From Lineus longissimus (Eukaryota; Nemertea; Pilidiophora; Heteronemertea; Lineidae), in contig NC_088311.1 of NCBI RefSeq assembly GCF_910592395.1, forward strand, positions 25,330,646 to 25,394,645: a stretch of DNA of 64,000 nt, written 5' to 3'. The notes beneath the pieces were generated by a model that ran no database searches, was not told the DNA's origin, and saw nothing but the letters and a program-made list of their open reading frames with translations. The position numbers and the translations under genes were made by a program. This document shows positions 41,901 to 50,000 of the stretch, one piece after another (positions within the stretch are counted from its first letter, which is position 1; every line of letters begins with the position of its first letter).

Positions 41901-42569
41901 ACTTGATTTTACAGTCAGAAAAATATCCGGCCTTTTGAAAAATGAAGAGTTTTGATTATCTTGCTACATTAGTATAGGAGGAAAGTGAGTCCCAGATTGC
42001 AAGTTGAAAGTTTTGACAGTTGACAGTTATTCAAGAGTGAGTTGCACTCGAGTTGTTAAAGCAATTAAACTGAAGAAAAAAATCTCTGAAAATAGTCCAA
42101 TGTTGTTGGATGGATTGTGCATTATGTTTAGGCGAGTTTCTTGATGCTGATATCAATATGTCATCTTCTGACACTTACCAAGACGGGCAACTTGCAGGTC
42201 ACAAAAGACAAGTTCACATCCCGATGAATACACCAACAAAATATGTCTCTTTCACAGAAGACAGTCAAATGTTGTTGGTGCATGTGTCGTCATGGAGTGT
42301 TTTGGTGCAGATCCACCTCATCCAGCGCACAATGAGGCCAAGATGGAATATGAAACCACAGGTTTCTATTACATGGCTAACAAACGCTCTGTCAATGCTT
42401 CATGACGGCTCAACATCCCAGATTAGCGGGCGCAATTAGAAACGAAATCTAGATGATGAATGGAGAGAAATGAACGATATGTAGGAATGATTTGTAAATT
42501 ACTTACGTCGTAAGGGAATGTGTAGTCAAACATAGGCTGTACCGCTAGTGGTGACTGTGCCAGAAGCAT
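8685..42569 (-). CDS. eya: Eyes absent (EYA) homologue, 5' nine coding exons, 3' part outside window
   Basis: EYA proteins are nuclear co-activators of SIX homeodomain factors in the Pax-Six-Eya-Dach network, and are also HAD-type tyrosine phosphatases through the C-terminal EYA domain (family knowledge). Joined exons, in coding order: 42507-42569, 23353-23402, 18298-18422, 15900-15980, 14671-14722, 14153-14325, 12666-12844, 12083-12254, 8685-8908. The eight introns inside this model are all GT-AG and phase-consistent, giving 373 codons without a stop. Residues 1-343 are low-complexity and rich in Tyr, Ser, Gly, Gln and Thr, as in the EYA transactivation region. Residues 344-373 start the EYA domain with [12 protein letters not shown], where D351 and D353 are the catalytic aspartates. 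The remaining roughly 230 residues of the domain are missing because they lie left of position 1. Exon 1 is the least certain part; exons 3-9 are strong. Confidence 0.93.
8909..12082 (-). other. eya: eya intron 8
   Basis: A phase-1 GT-AG intron of 3174 bp between exons 8 and 9. It contains the perfect 17-bp array at 9268-9471. I see nothing else with coding support; the short open frames lack splice-site or family support. Confidence 0.88.
9268..9471. repeat. Minisatellite, 17-bp unit, 12 identical copies
   Basis: Twelve copies of CATTGGAGCACACTTTT with no substitutions that I can see. The perfect identity suggests recent expansion. It lies in eya intron 8, about 360 bp from exon 9. Confidence 0.98.
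12083..12254 (-). CDS. eya: eya exon 8 (residues 242-298)
   Basis: A 172-bp exon with acceptor TTATTTTATTTTTCAG and donor TCTG followed by GTGAGTG. It encodes [20 protein letters not shown] and a following AQGYSPYM, then a Thr/Ser-rich run ending [13 protein letters not shown]. This matches the vertebrate EYA segment GQYAQYYNSSPYPAHYM...ATYQLQEPPSG in order and composition. It is the last exon before the RG-rich linker and phosphatase domain. Phases are 0 in and 1 out. Confidence 0.95.
12255..12665 (-). other. eya: eya intron 7
   Basis: A phase-0 intron of 411 bp. About half of it is a 94-bp tandem duplication (12305-12492). Confidence 0.9.
12305..12492. repeat. 94-bp tandem duplication
   Basis: Two adjacent copies starting CATCTCCCTACACA and ending ACGAGATCAT. 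I see a single difference (CACATCAG versus CACACCAG), so the duplication is recent. It lies in the 411-bp intron 7 of eya. Confidence 0.95.
12666..12844 (-). CDS. eya: eya exon 7 (residues 183-241)
   Basis: A 179-bp exon with acceptor GTCTCGTTCCAG and donor CAACAG followed by GTTAGT. After the split Val182 it reads [20 protein letters not shown], then [16 protein letters not shown] and a Ser/Asn/Thr/Ala-rich end STQQ. It aligns with the vertebrate EYA stretch around TGFLSYGTSF...PGQAPYSY. A second in-frame AG downstream (after TTAAAGCAG) would give a shorter exon, but only the outer acceptor fits the phase of exon 6. Confidence 0.92.
12845..14152 (-). other. eya: eya intron 6
   Basis: A phase-1 intron of 1308 bp. 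It contains a partial MITE-related copy (13808 to about 13985) and, next to the exon 6 donor, three AAGGTCA motifs (14103-14141). Confidence 0.9.
13808..13985 (+). mobile_element. Truncated copy of the same MITE family
   Basis: It begins CAGTGGAACCCCGGTAACAC after TA and matches the reverse complement of 52725 to about 52570 over some 150-175 bp, roughly 85-90 percent by eye. No opposite terminal repeat is visible downstream, so it is a partial copy. It lies in eya intron 6. Confidence 0.8.
14153..14325 (-). CDS. eya: eya exon 6 (residues 125-181)
   Basis: A 173-bp exon with acceptor TTTTTTCCAG and donor GATG followed by GTGAGT. It reads [20 protein letters not shown], continues through a Gln/Ser/Tyr-rich stretch with [13 protein letters not shown], and ends DAYGMTGD before a split Val. 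Repeated aromatic residues spaced by Ser, Gly and Gln resemble the QxAYxxY-type transactivation region of EYA1-4. Phases 2 in and 1 out match the neighbours. Confidence 0.93.
14326..14670 (-). other. eya: eya intron 5
   Basis: A phase-2 intron of 345 bp between exons 5 and 6. I see nothing in it beyond its splice sites. Confidence 0.85.
14671..14722 (-). CDS. eya: eya exon 5 (52 bp, residues 108-123)
   Basis: A 52-bp exon with acceptor ATTTACATTTCAG and donor GGCAG followed by GTATGA. It encodes [16 protein letters not shown] flanked by split Asp107 and Ser124. The Asn/Ser/Tyr-rich composition continues the low-complexity N-terminal region. Phases 1 in and 2 out match the neighbouring exons. 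It is too short to find by open-frame length and is supported by splice sites, phase and composition together. Confidence 0.88.
14723..15899 (-). other. eya: eya intron 4
   Basis: A phase-1 intron of 1177 bp. It contains a 37-bp x3 tandem repeat (14928-15038) and a pyrimidine-rich 30-bp duplication near 15648-15705. No coding evidence. Confidence 0.87.
14928..15038. repeat. 37-bp tandem repeat, 3 copies
   Basis: Three copies beginning CTTTATCATCGGCAAGTCGT and including ACCCTCCGGATGAA. Only the last base of the array differs. It lies in eya intron 4. Confidence 0.96.
15900..15980 (-). CDS. eya: eya exon 4 (residues 81-106, VKKEP motif, symmetric cassette)
   Basis: An 81-bp exon with acceptor CTTTTTCCAG and donor GAAG followed by GTGTGT. 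With the split Val it reads [18 protein letters not shown] and continues with an acidic PDSIEDFVE stretch before a split Asp. VKKE fits the sumoylation consensus (hydrophobic-K-x-E) and aligns with the VKTEP motif of vertebrate EYA. The rest is an acidic, Ser/Pro-rich segment typical of activation domains. Both ends are phase 1, so the exon could be skipped without a frameshift. Confidence 0.92.
15981..18297 (-). other. eya: eya intron 3
   Basis: A phase-1 intron of 2317 bp. It contains a cluster of TAATTA/ATTAAT cores at 17155-17315 and a 19-base G homopolymer at 17541-17559. No coding evidence. Confidence 0.87.
17541..17559 (+). repeat. G homopolymer (19 bases)
   Basis: Nineteen consecutive G preceded by CGGGGA; a strong polymerase-slippage site whose exact length may be an assembly artefact. 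It lies in eya intron 3. Confidence 0.9.
18298..18422 (-). CDS. eya: eya exon 3 (residues 39-79, split V80)
   Basis: A 125-bp exon with acceptor CTTCTCCTCCAG and donor GATG followed by GTAAGA. It reads [15 protein letters not shown] and so on, ending [12 protein letters not shown] before a split Val. The Ser/Pro/Asn-rich content and the ending TNGNADVKKEP align with the vertebrate EYA1 segment that ends TPNGTEVKTEP. Incoming phase is 2 and outgoing phase is 1, fitting both neighbours. No catalytic function is expected here; the segment belongs to the variable N-terminal region. Confidence 0.9.
18583..18645 (+). other. tRNA-promoter-like segment
   Basis: A-box-like TGGTGGCTTCAG (18589-18600) and B-box-like CGTTCAGTCCC (18629-18639). 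The spacing is short for a tRNA. It is probably a degraded SINE head or chance. Confidence 0.3.
18951..18979. repeat. Perfect inverted repeat, 11-bp stem
   Basis: ACACTTTGTGT, a 7-base GAATTCA loop, then ACACAAAGTGT. It lies in eya intron 2. Confidence 0.9.
23353..23402 (-). CDS. eya: eya exon 2 (50 bp, residues 22-37 plus split R38)
   Basis: A 50-bp exon bounded by a pyrimidine-containing acceptor (ending CTTCGCAG) and a consensus donor (CAG followed by GTAAGTAAG). It encodes [16 protein letters not shown] and then two bases of an Arg codon completed by exon 3. The basic VKRxxxDxTxT pattern occupies the position of VKRPKTD in fly Eya and of the VKK segment near the N terminus of vertebrate EYA4 (from memory). 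It could contribute to nuclear localisation (inference). Incoming phase is 0 and outgoing phase is 2. Skipping this exon alone would shift the frame. Confidence 0.85.
24361..24749. repeat. Minisatellite, 67-bp unit, 5.8 copies
   Basis: The unit begins ACATGAGGGGACAAAAGGGA and includes CCTGTTACGGATGGC. Five complete copies and a 54-bp partial one are present. Alternation between GACAAAA/GAGAAAA and GGGACTG/GTGACTG marks sub-variants. It lies in eya intron 1, about 1 kb from exon 2. Confidence 0.96.
27230..27420. repeat. A/T-rich low-complexity block
   Basis: Degenerate CAAAATTTCAAAA repeats, compositionally similar to the blocks at 4.7, 37.6, 52.5 and 58.7 kb. Confidence 0.85.
28880..29215. 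repeat. Diverged tandem duplication of about 200 bp
   Basis: The two halves share ATCAGCTTCAATGGAT, then ATTCC, CTTGGTT and AGATCAAATGG-type blocks in the same order, with indels between. The period is 206 bp at the first anchor and 175 bp at the last. Confidence 0.65.
29957..30000. repeat. 22-bp tandem duplication, CpG-rich
   Basis: Two copies of GACAATACGCGATTCA followed by a short variable end, at a 22-bp period. CpG density is high for this window. Confidence 0.85.
34808..36371. repeat. Large minisatellite, 92-bp unit, 17 copies
   Basis: Seventeen head-to-tail copies with exact 92-bp spacing. The unit starts GGGCAGGAGTATGGAGGTAA and contains CAATGCTTATATGCCCAATG. The two outermost copies are the most diverged; the interior is nearly homogeneous with two main variable sites (GTCTTGG/GTCGTGG and CCGCTGG/CCGTTGG). 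The G-rich end of the unit (GGGTTGGGGTGGG) could form local G-rich structures. It lies in eya intron 1, about 6 kb 3' of exon 1. Confidence 0.98.
36588..37007. repeat. Minisatellite, 35-bp unit, 12 copies
   Basis: The unit starts CTCCTGCTAGGGGCCACAAC and ends CACTGTGTTGTA; a degenerate thirteenth copy follows to about 37029. Variants GTTGTA, GTTGTG and GATGGA alternate. It sits only 216 bp after the 92-bp array. Confidence 0.97.
37535..37680. repeat. A/T-rich low-complexity block
   Basis: Poly-T/poly-A tracts with AAAATTTTTCAGAATTTTGA-type sequence. No coding content. Confidence 0.75.
42507..42569 (-). CDS. eya: eya exon 1 (start codon, residues 1-21)
   Basis: This is the predicted first coding exon. 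It reads [20 protein letters not shown] plus D and ends at a strong phase-0 donor (GAC followed by GTAAGT). The ATG at 42569 has a good context (A at -3). An in-frame TGA lies 12 codons upstream at 42603-42605, so this is the first in-frame Met unless another exon is spliced in between. Phase 0 matches the next exon exactly. The join gives FPYD-VKRARQD, which as I recall resembles Drosophila Eya, where a leader is followed by a VKRPKTD-type motif. The leader itself is not a conserved sequence I can verify, and alternative first exons in the 19-kb intron are possible. Confidence 0.68.
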
Positions 42570-42960
42570 GGTTTTATGCCAACGTAGCCTGGCTCTAGTG
42601 TGTCAGACACAGTGATGTCAGTACACACATTGGCACCTCCTACCAAGTGTATCTCCGATATTATTCAGTCCTCGAAATCCAAAATCACCATTCGCAATGA
42701 TATAACATGGACCATGCAAGAGGGAGTGAGCTGAGCATAGCGAAATTCAACACTTCAAAATCATTATTGTCGAATTTGTGAAATTTCCAGAGAAACAATG
42801 CTGCTATAATAGTTACTGTAGGTTTTACATTTGCTCATTGTAATCACTGGCAGCCAGACGATAGGTCGTGTTAGCCAATCAAATCACATCTTCTGGTTGC
42901 TAGGTGACTGATTTGAGAACTCTGATAGCATTATTTACTAGGCTCCACCCCTTAGCTGCT
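42570..42960 (-). promoter_or_regulatory. Candidate eya 5' UTR and proximal promoter region
   Basis: Just upstream of the predicted start codon. The 5' leader contains an in-frame stop at 42603-42605. About 300-380 bp upstream of the ATG lie a CCAAT box (42875-42879, plus strand), a full RFX X-box match GTTGCT-A-GGTGAC (42896-42908) and a CACCC box (42946-42950). A TATTATA-like stretch reads on the minus strand near 42803-42809. Motifs are seen directly; promoter function and transcription start are inference. Confidence 0.4.
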
Positions 42961-45900
42961 GACTGCGAGGCTGTGGTACTCAGATACGCGGCGTGTGCAG
43001 TTGAAGCTATTCAGAGCAAATCAACACTTTGAGAGTTATCATAATTCACTTTCTGCACCCTTTGCATTCACCACAAGAGCAGACCGGTACAATAACCCTT
43101 TAAAGCCAGATCGCAAAGACAGAATATGTTTAAACTGCTCTTGGAATGTCATCAAGCTTTAGTTTATAGGCCTACTGATGATCATTTTATTATTAGGCCT
43201 ACAAGGCAATCTGGGCGACTGAGGTGGGCTTCACGTAGTCCATATCCCTTTCTTTCACACTTTTTTTTGTGAATATTTGATATCTAATTTTCCTTTAAAA
43301 CATTCATAAATAAACACTTGTAGCCTTTTAAATGATAGGGGAATTTGCTTTTTTAAAAATTTTCACTCTTGTAAAAATCAGCCACCTCGTTGACTGTTTA
43401 TAGACATCCAAAAATAAGCTCAATCTTTTCCTTCTGAAAATATTGTGCCACCTCAAGATATGATTCTGTGGTATTTTGAATTATCTGAACTTGCACGACC
43501 CTCCTTTCCCAGGTGAGACTAGTTTGCCTCTAATGTGTGATTTCCGTGAGTTATTTCCGCTAGCTGCCAACCCTCGCCATGATTTGACTCATGGCTTTTC
43601 CTGTCAGGAGTGATTGGCGAACATTGTCCCTCAGGCTAAGCAAGATGAGTCCAGGAAATGTACATCATTCCCCGCAAGATCAACATATTCATCGTGAGCT
43701 GGTAATGGTCAGGGATGAGTCGTTTTGTAGTACCCTCATCCCACCTCATGGCACGTGACGTACGCCCCCTCTAATCACAAGTTAGAAACAAAGGGAAGGA
43801 CTACTTCAGCGTTATCTAAGGGTGCCCCCACCTGATGACTCTGTACTGTCAGTCAGCCATCTTCTGTTAAGGGTACATATCACCCCTAGGTGGGAGGAGA
43901 ACATCCCTACATGCCCTTTATCATCAACTGTTGAAGCCCTTATTCACACTAATGAGGACTTTGATGTGGGTAGCCATTATGGGCTGCAGGCTTGGGAAAA
44001 CAATGACCGGTAGATAAACCAACAAGGCACTGTGACAGCTATCACGAAACTAAGTTAATTGTCACCATGAATGTAGCTAAGTGTAATCATGTACCAGGAC
44101 TACACAGGGAATGAGATGAAGGCTATCACCTATTTACACCCGAATCACTTGCAGTAATATCATAACATTGCGAAATATATGATTTTTATGACAGCGCTTT
44201 TCTGTACATCTTTCATAAAGAAATATTTGTATGCACCCAGTATAAATTTTTCATTCTATTCATTATATCCAAGGATCCAAAAATGACATTTTTTCAATTC
44301 GAGCCAGCTATGATTATTCAAATTATACCTTGAACTAATCTAATTAATAGACCTCCTAAAAAGGTCAAGTTTCTAAGCTGTTTTCATATCTTTTTATGTT
44401 CAAAGCCAAAATATGACTTGGCGCTAAAAATCAAAGACGCAGAATCGCCACTTGCTAAAGATCATCTTGGTAATTTCTCGAAGATAAAAGACGTCTGAAG
44501 CGACATAACGACCCCTCCACAGAACAACTGGGAAACAAAAGCCCAAGTAATAGCGCATAATTGGACGCCATTGCCTTGAGGGTCGGCGATAATAGGCGTA
44601 CGATTGCTGCCGTTTATTTCCCTTGTTCTCCCGTCCTCTGATCTGATTTAACATATATGATTATTTGAAGTGGACGTGGCGGACAGGCGGAAATCAAAAT
44701 GACTTGGAACATCTGGGGACAATATGCACTGATTTTCCACCTCATAAAATGAGACGTTGTGTGTTTTTGAAATCAATTTTTGATTTCACGAGGTTTGCGT
44801 TTTTAACAGGTGAAAGTGAGTCACAGAATGTATCATAGGAAAATTGCTATAAAATATTTTATTGGTGGCATTTCAAAATTTATATGACTATAAATCAGTG
44901 ATTCTTCCAAAAATATCTGTGACAGGGGAGGGGGCTGATCCAGGAGAAGGAGAAAAAGGGGGCTTTTAGTTTTGAAGGGAAGCATACCGTAATAGCAATA
45001 TTTGCCCATTTTTTCACTTTCCCACCATGACTATAAACATCAGATGATCATGGTGTGATGCTCCTCCCCCTCAGGTCCATTATGAAGCAGACCCTGTGCC
45101 TTTTTTTAACATATCACACGTTGGCCTTTCAAAGTGCTTAATCCCATTCTCTTGGTCAAACACTACAATGATTAGACTCACATTTTCATTTACATCAACG
45201 ACCGGCTATACCCTCGAGTCCTATGAACCGTGCAGCAGCCATGCAACATGAAACCAACGATGCGTTCCCACGTATTTGATGAGAACATTGAAAACAAAGG
45301 GCCATGTTTTTTTCAGTAAGAGGAGGATTGGGTGCAAAATCCGATGTACCTAGTTGCAGATCTAATTTTTGTTCTGTGTCGGATATTATTGGTGGCTAGG
45401 AGACTTTGATGAGAGGTCAAAACTCCGCACAAAAAACTCCCTAACAAATGCCAAGTTCTATTCTTCAAACACATTGAGTAGCCTGTCATATTTTGCAAGC
45501 GGATACCAGCTAATTAGGTGAAATCATTGCAACATGCTAACTTAGTCATTCTGAGCCTCTTTCCTCCTGCTAATGTTCGTCTAATTACTCTTACATAAAT
45601 TTAACCACATGAAGAGTTGTTTGCAGTTGTTTGCGCCTATTCCTACCAACTGTTCCATTTTGTTTCACCAGTCATGACTTCAACCAAGTGAGCGGCACTG
45701 AGATACACTTCAATTAGGTTAATGAGTTAAATGAATATTAACAGAGGCGCTTTGTTAACATCAATGATGGAGAATGCATGGCAAAGGTAAAACTTAATCA
45801 ATTTCACAACTGTAGGCCATAAACTTTTAAGATATCCAGAGTGCAGTTTAAAGTTGAAAATCAACCAGCACATGATACTGAATGCACCATAATAGTTTAT

Positions 45901-46700
45901 AAACTGATGATGGTATTGATATTGATATAAATGCACAATCCAGCCTTGAGAACACTCAGTCAACACACATTGATTATTGATAAACCTCCAGCATGTCCAC
46001 AACAATGGGCCAACATCTCTTTAGGTTGAGGTCACCTGAAAGCAGGCAAACTGACCAGCATGTCCACAACAATGGGCCAACATCTCTTTAGGTTGGGGTC
46101 ACCTGAAAGCAGGCAAACTGACCAGAATGTCCAGAACTATCAAGCAAATATTTCAATGAATCAATAAACTATGTCTTGGCCAACTTTTGCGCAAAACCAA
46201 ATCTCCACAATATCTTGATCCATCTTATCAGCCGATCACCAATTGCGTCTGTCTGCCTCGAAGCCACAGTCTTTGTTGATCACTTTAACAAAATCCACAG
46301 TAAATACACCAAAGGTATGCCAGTGGTTTGTGAGTTTTGCACTGTCAGCTAATTATGGCTGAATGGCGTATCAAATTTGTCCACAAAACGCTCTCGAATG
46401 TCATAAAGAAGAGACAAACACGCCTAAACACCCTTGAATTGCCACCAATAGGAAGAGTCGGTGAATATTCACGAATCGGGTTTCACTTGATCTCCGGGGA
46501 GAGAAGGACATTTGGTGAGATATTGCCCGAGGTCACTCAAGGTGGTGTCTTGATCTTTATCCAGGCCACTGCCCAAATCCAGCACAAGTTAACCACTCAT
46601 GTTAGATCCCTGACCAAGAAACGTCTGTCAAGATACTCAAACTTTTTCTAGAACTAAGAGTTGCCATCCTGTTTAGAACTTGCTATTCAGTGACATCATC
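42961..46700. other. 5' flanking region of eya, no gene seen
   Basis: AT-rich sequence with paired TAGGCCTA palindromes (43168 and 43194), a stretch rich in CTAATTA/AATTAG motifs (45509-45735) and a 67-bp tandem duplication (45988-46140). An open frame of 104 codons at 46337-46651 on the plus strand has no recognisable family and no splice support, so it is not called. Confidence 0.6.
45988..46140. repeat. 67-bp tandem duplication, 2.3 copies
   Basis: Two copies start CCAGCATGTCCACAACAATG, with one difference (GTTGAGG/GTTGGGG), followed by a short degraded third start. The unit differs in sequence from the other 67-bp array in the window. Confidence 0.93.
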
Positions 46701-46771
46701 GGCTTTTAACTACCATAATCCTCACTAAAGATGTCCAAATTTTTAAAAATAATCATGGATGGGGAACAGAC

Positions 46772-46992
46772 TGTGTTTTGAGTAAAACTGTGTTTTGAGT
46801 AAGACTGTGTTTTGAGGAAGACTGTGTTTTGAGTAAGACTGTGTTTTGAGGAAGACTGTGTTTTGAGGAAGACTGTGTTTTGAGGAAGACTGTGTTTTGA
46901 GGAAGACTGTGTTTTGAGGAAGACTGTGTTTTGAGGAAGACTGTGTTTTGAGGAAGACTGTGTTTTGAGGAAGACTGTGTTTTGAGGAAGAG
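46772..46992. repeat. Minisatellite, 17-bp unit, 13 copies
   Basis: Thirteen copies of TGTGTTTTGAGGAAGAC. The left edge has AGTAAAAC or AGTAAGAC variants and the last copy ends AGAG. It is unrelated in sequence to the other 17-bp array at 9268. Confidence 0.97.
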
Positions 46993-47040
46993 TAAGGCCA
47001 TAGAAATCTCTTCTTGGTTTAGATTTCTTGCCCACTGGAG

Positions 47041-50000
47041 AAACAGGTTTTCATCTCCCCCCTAACCCCATTGGTGCATAAACATTCAGATCAAGTCGCT
47101 TCCACCAAATAGACATTCTTGTTTCTTGAAACCATGACTGGAAAAGTTCAAAAATTCCAGTCCAGTTTTGTAAATTCCTCATCATTTTTATCCCCATAAC
47201 TATTTTCATTCCATATCAAATTCCACTTCTGCACAGAATTTTTATGTCAGATTTTAATCACCACAATGGAACACATTCCAGCTGTGATGCATAAAATTGA
47301 ACATAAATTGTTGTTGTCTAATCTGAAAAATAATTTCTGAGAAGTTGGATTTCAGAGGTAAGACACCTGCAGTTTACGACATGAAAAATGAGGTATCCTA
47401 CATGCCATGAATCTGTAATGAATTTGTCATCAGCCACGTTTCTATTCTTCCCTTAAAATCACAAAATAACTGAAGTCAAAAATTTGGAAAGGCCCCCCCA
47501 AGAATTTCTGTCAAATTAAACGCAAGCATTCTTCTTTAATCCCCACACCTCTTGTATTCAGTCATGACCTTATTCCCGAAACCACTTCATCCTTCCACCC
47601 CTTCCCAATGCATAAGTTTGTAACCCATGAACCTTTTCAAGAATCAGAATTTGTCTTTTCCGCCCAATGCAATCCTTCCATTCAAATTCCTTTCTTATGA
47701 AACAATAAACTCCTTTTCTACCATGACTTAATCCCCAACTACTTCATTCCAACAACCCCTTCCCCACATCATTTTGTACCCATGCACCACTTTGATAATC
47801 AGATTGTGTATCCGACCCCCAAACATCATCTCTCCATCCTGATTCCTCGTTGCAAGAGGTATTTTGTTGACCTACCCGCAGTCAGGAAGTCTTGAGGCCT
47901 CCATTCTTGTTGCCATGCTTTCACAGTTGCAGTTTGTCTTGGTCTGTTTTCCTTCAAAACTTGGCCATGTTTTTTCACCTGGTGTCGTCCTATTGGAGGG
48001 GTTGAGGCATCGGGAGATCTACTGTGGGGGTTTCTATTGTTGCAGACCAAAATCAATGAAAGTTACTTACTCACTTGTCAAACACCTCATCATTGGGTTT
48101 CTTTAGATGTATGTCAAACTCAATGAAATTTACTTTTTCACTGCCAAGATATCATCTCATCAGAAAGTTTGAGCAAGGCCCAGAACTGTCTCCAAATAGG
48201 TCTGAAATGTCCCCACCATCACGGGATATTACGGTTACCCTGAGAACCGATAGGCATGTTTGGCCGCTAGCCCGAGTTATTTGTGAGTATAGCAACATTT
48301 GGTGATGACATTCTTCGATGTTCCACCTCCTTCTTGTCAACACTCTACGACAAATCTTCCTCATTCAAACACTTGCTCATTGACGAAAGCACCAAATTTT
48401 ATCGATGACGCATAATTAATGACCGTTCGTCCGTGCACAGCTGCGTGAAAGCGAAATATTGAGAAGTTGGCTCGGCGAAGCTAAATATTTTATGAGGTAG
48501 AGCACTGATTTGATGTGGTGGTAGTGTTTTCAATTATTTGTATAATTGCAGACTATTGACACATATTAACCAGCAATGATGAAATAATTCAGGTTTTTAA
48601 TAATTAATCGCATCTCTCCTTGGGATTGCGTTTGAAGATTCGGCTTAAGATGTTGTCAGCATCTTTATCATGTATCTTATGCCTGTGTACTTGTCTTGGA
48701 TTGTGACCGATATTATCAGCAGGAGTTGATGACAGTCAAGCTCTACATGACAGCGTAGGCAAGGCATAATAGTGAAAGCTGTATTCCTAACATGAGGAGA
48801 CATTTTCTATATTTGGGGGTGGAGGTGCCAAAGGTTTTTGTCTGGGTCAAACTTTTATAAACCAGATTCAGAACTCGTGGTGAGGAGTGGTGGTGTGTGA
48901 TGACCAAAGCGATAGAAAATGACTAGCATCGCAAAATTCACCTCACAAATGCCTGAGGTTGAATATGACTTGGAGGGAATACTTTAATTGATACAATCAT
49001 GTTCCATACTGTCACATTCTTCAATAGGCTAGAATCTTTCTCAATCACTTCACCGAGACAATGCTGAGAATGGTGCACACCTGATGAAACAGGTCAGAGG
49101 GGACACTGCTGTAGCAATTTGGCATGAAAATGAAAACCATGATTACACCTCTGGATGAAATCAAAGAAGGAAATGGTGAGGTAAAATCGGTGATATCAGA
49201 CATCACATTTCATTCTGGACGCTAATAACAATATGCAACTGAGTAAATTATCAAAGTGCATCATTGGTATCGGAATTGTGGTGAAACTGATGAAAGTTGC
49301 CAATGTCCAGGAAATTCTTCTGCGCAATTTCCCTTTGACAAAAGAAATGTGACAATCGAATTATGACATCCAGGTCCGTGTCTGAAATAGGTCACTGAAA
49401 TTATCTCAAATCCCACCTGAATTATTTTGGACAATTTGTTAATAACAATTGTTAAATATGTTTGAATTGTTAGTTTTCAATCCGGGCAGTCGTTGGCAGG
49501 TTTATAATTTGAGTGAGAGGTGTGGATTAGATGACATATTATGCCAAGGGAGGGGTACCCTGGTATACCCCGGCATCCTAATCATATTGTAAATGGAGAT
49601 GGTTAGATTGTGAAGGTGTGATGTCTATTCAAACCCTGGAAGCCTGTCGACCTGGGTATTGTTGAATCCAGGATCACCACAGTCATTCACAACTCGCCGG
49701 AGTTATATTGCAGGACCCGGAAGAAACATTTCCGGGTTTTTTGTAAGATTTGGAAGCAGTTTTAGGTGACTTTGCAATGAAGGACAGGAACCTCCAACTT
49801 TCAGAATGCTTTTTTGGACAATCAAGTAAAATAAAGGGACAATGAGCAAGTTTGATTTTCTTGATGAATTTTCAGAAATTTTTCTTTGCAAGTATCAAAC
49901 TGATGAAGAAGTCATCCTTTCATTTCCAATGTTACCTCTTTGAATTACCAAATATTTGCCATGAATCAGCTTTGGGAACTTCAATGATCAAGGTTTTTCA

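Larger units (their letters stand above)
23403..42506 (-). other. eya: eya intron 1 (19.1 kb)
   Basis: A phase-0 intron of 19,104 bp if exon 1 is correct. It carries the 67-bp array (24361-24749), the 92-bp array (34808-36371), the 35-bp array (36588-37007), A/T-rich blocks near 27.3 kb and 37.6 kb, a diverged duplication at 28.9-29.2 kb and TAATTA-rich stretches at 33.6 kb and 37.4 kb. Large first introns with regulatory elements and alternative first exons are common in eya genes. I found no further exon with matching phase, but short ones could be missed. Confidence 0.65.

Noticed and set aside
46337-46651. 104-codon plus-strand open frame
   Set aside because: No recognised domain, no splice context and no codon-bias evidence I can assess. 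It is within chance length for a 64-kb window.
46706-47035. Minus-strand QNTVFLKTQSSSKHSLP repeat frames
   Set aside because: Generated by the 17-bp array at 46772.
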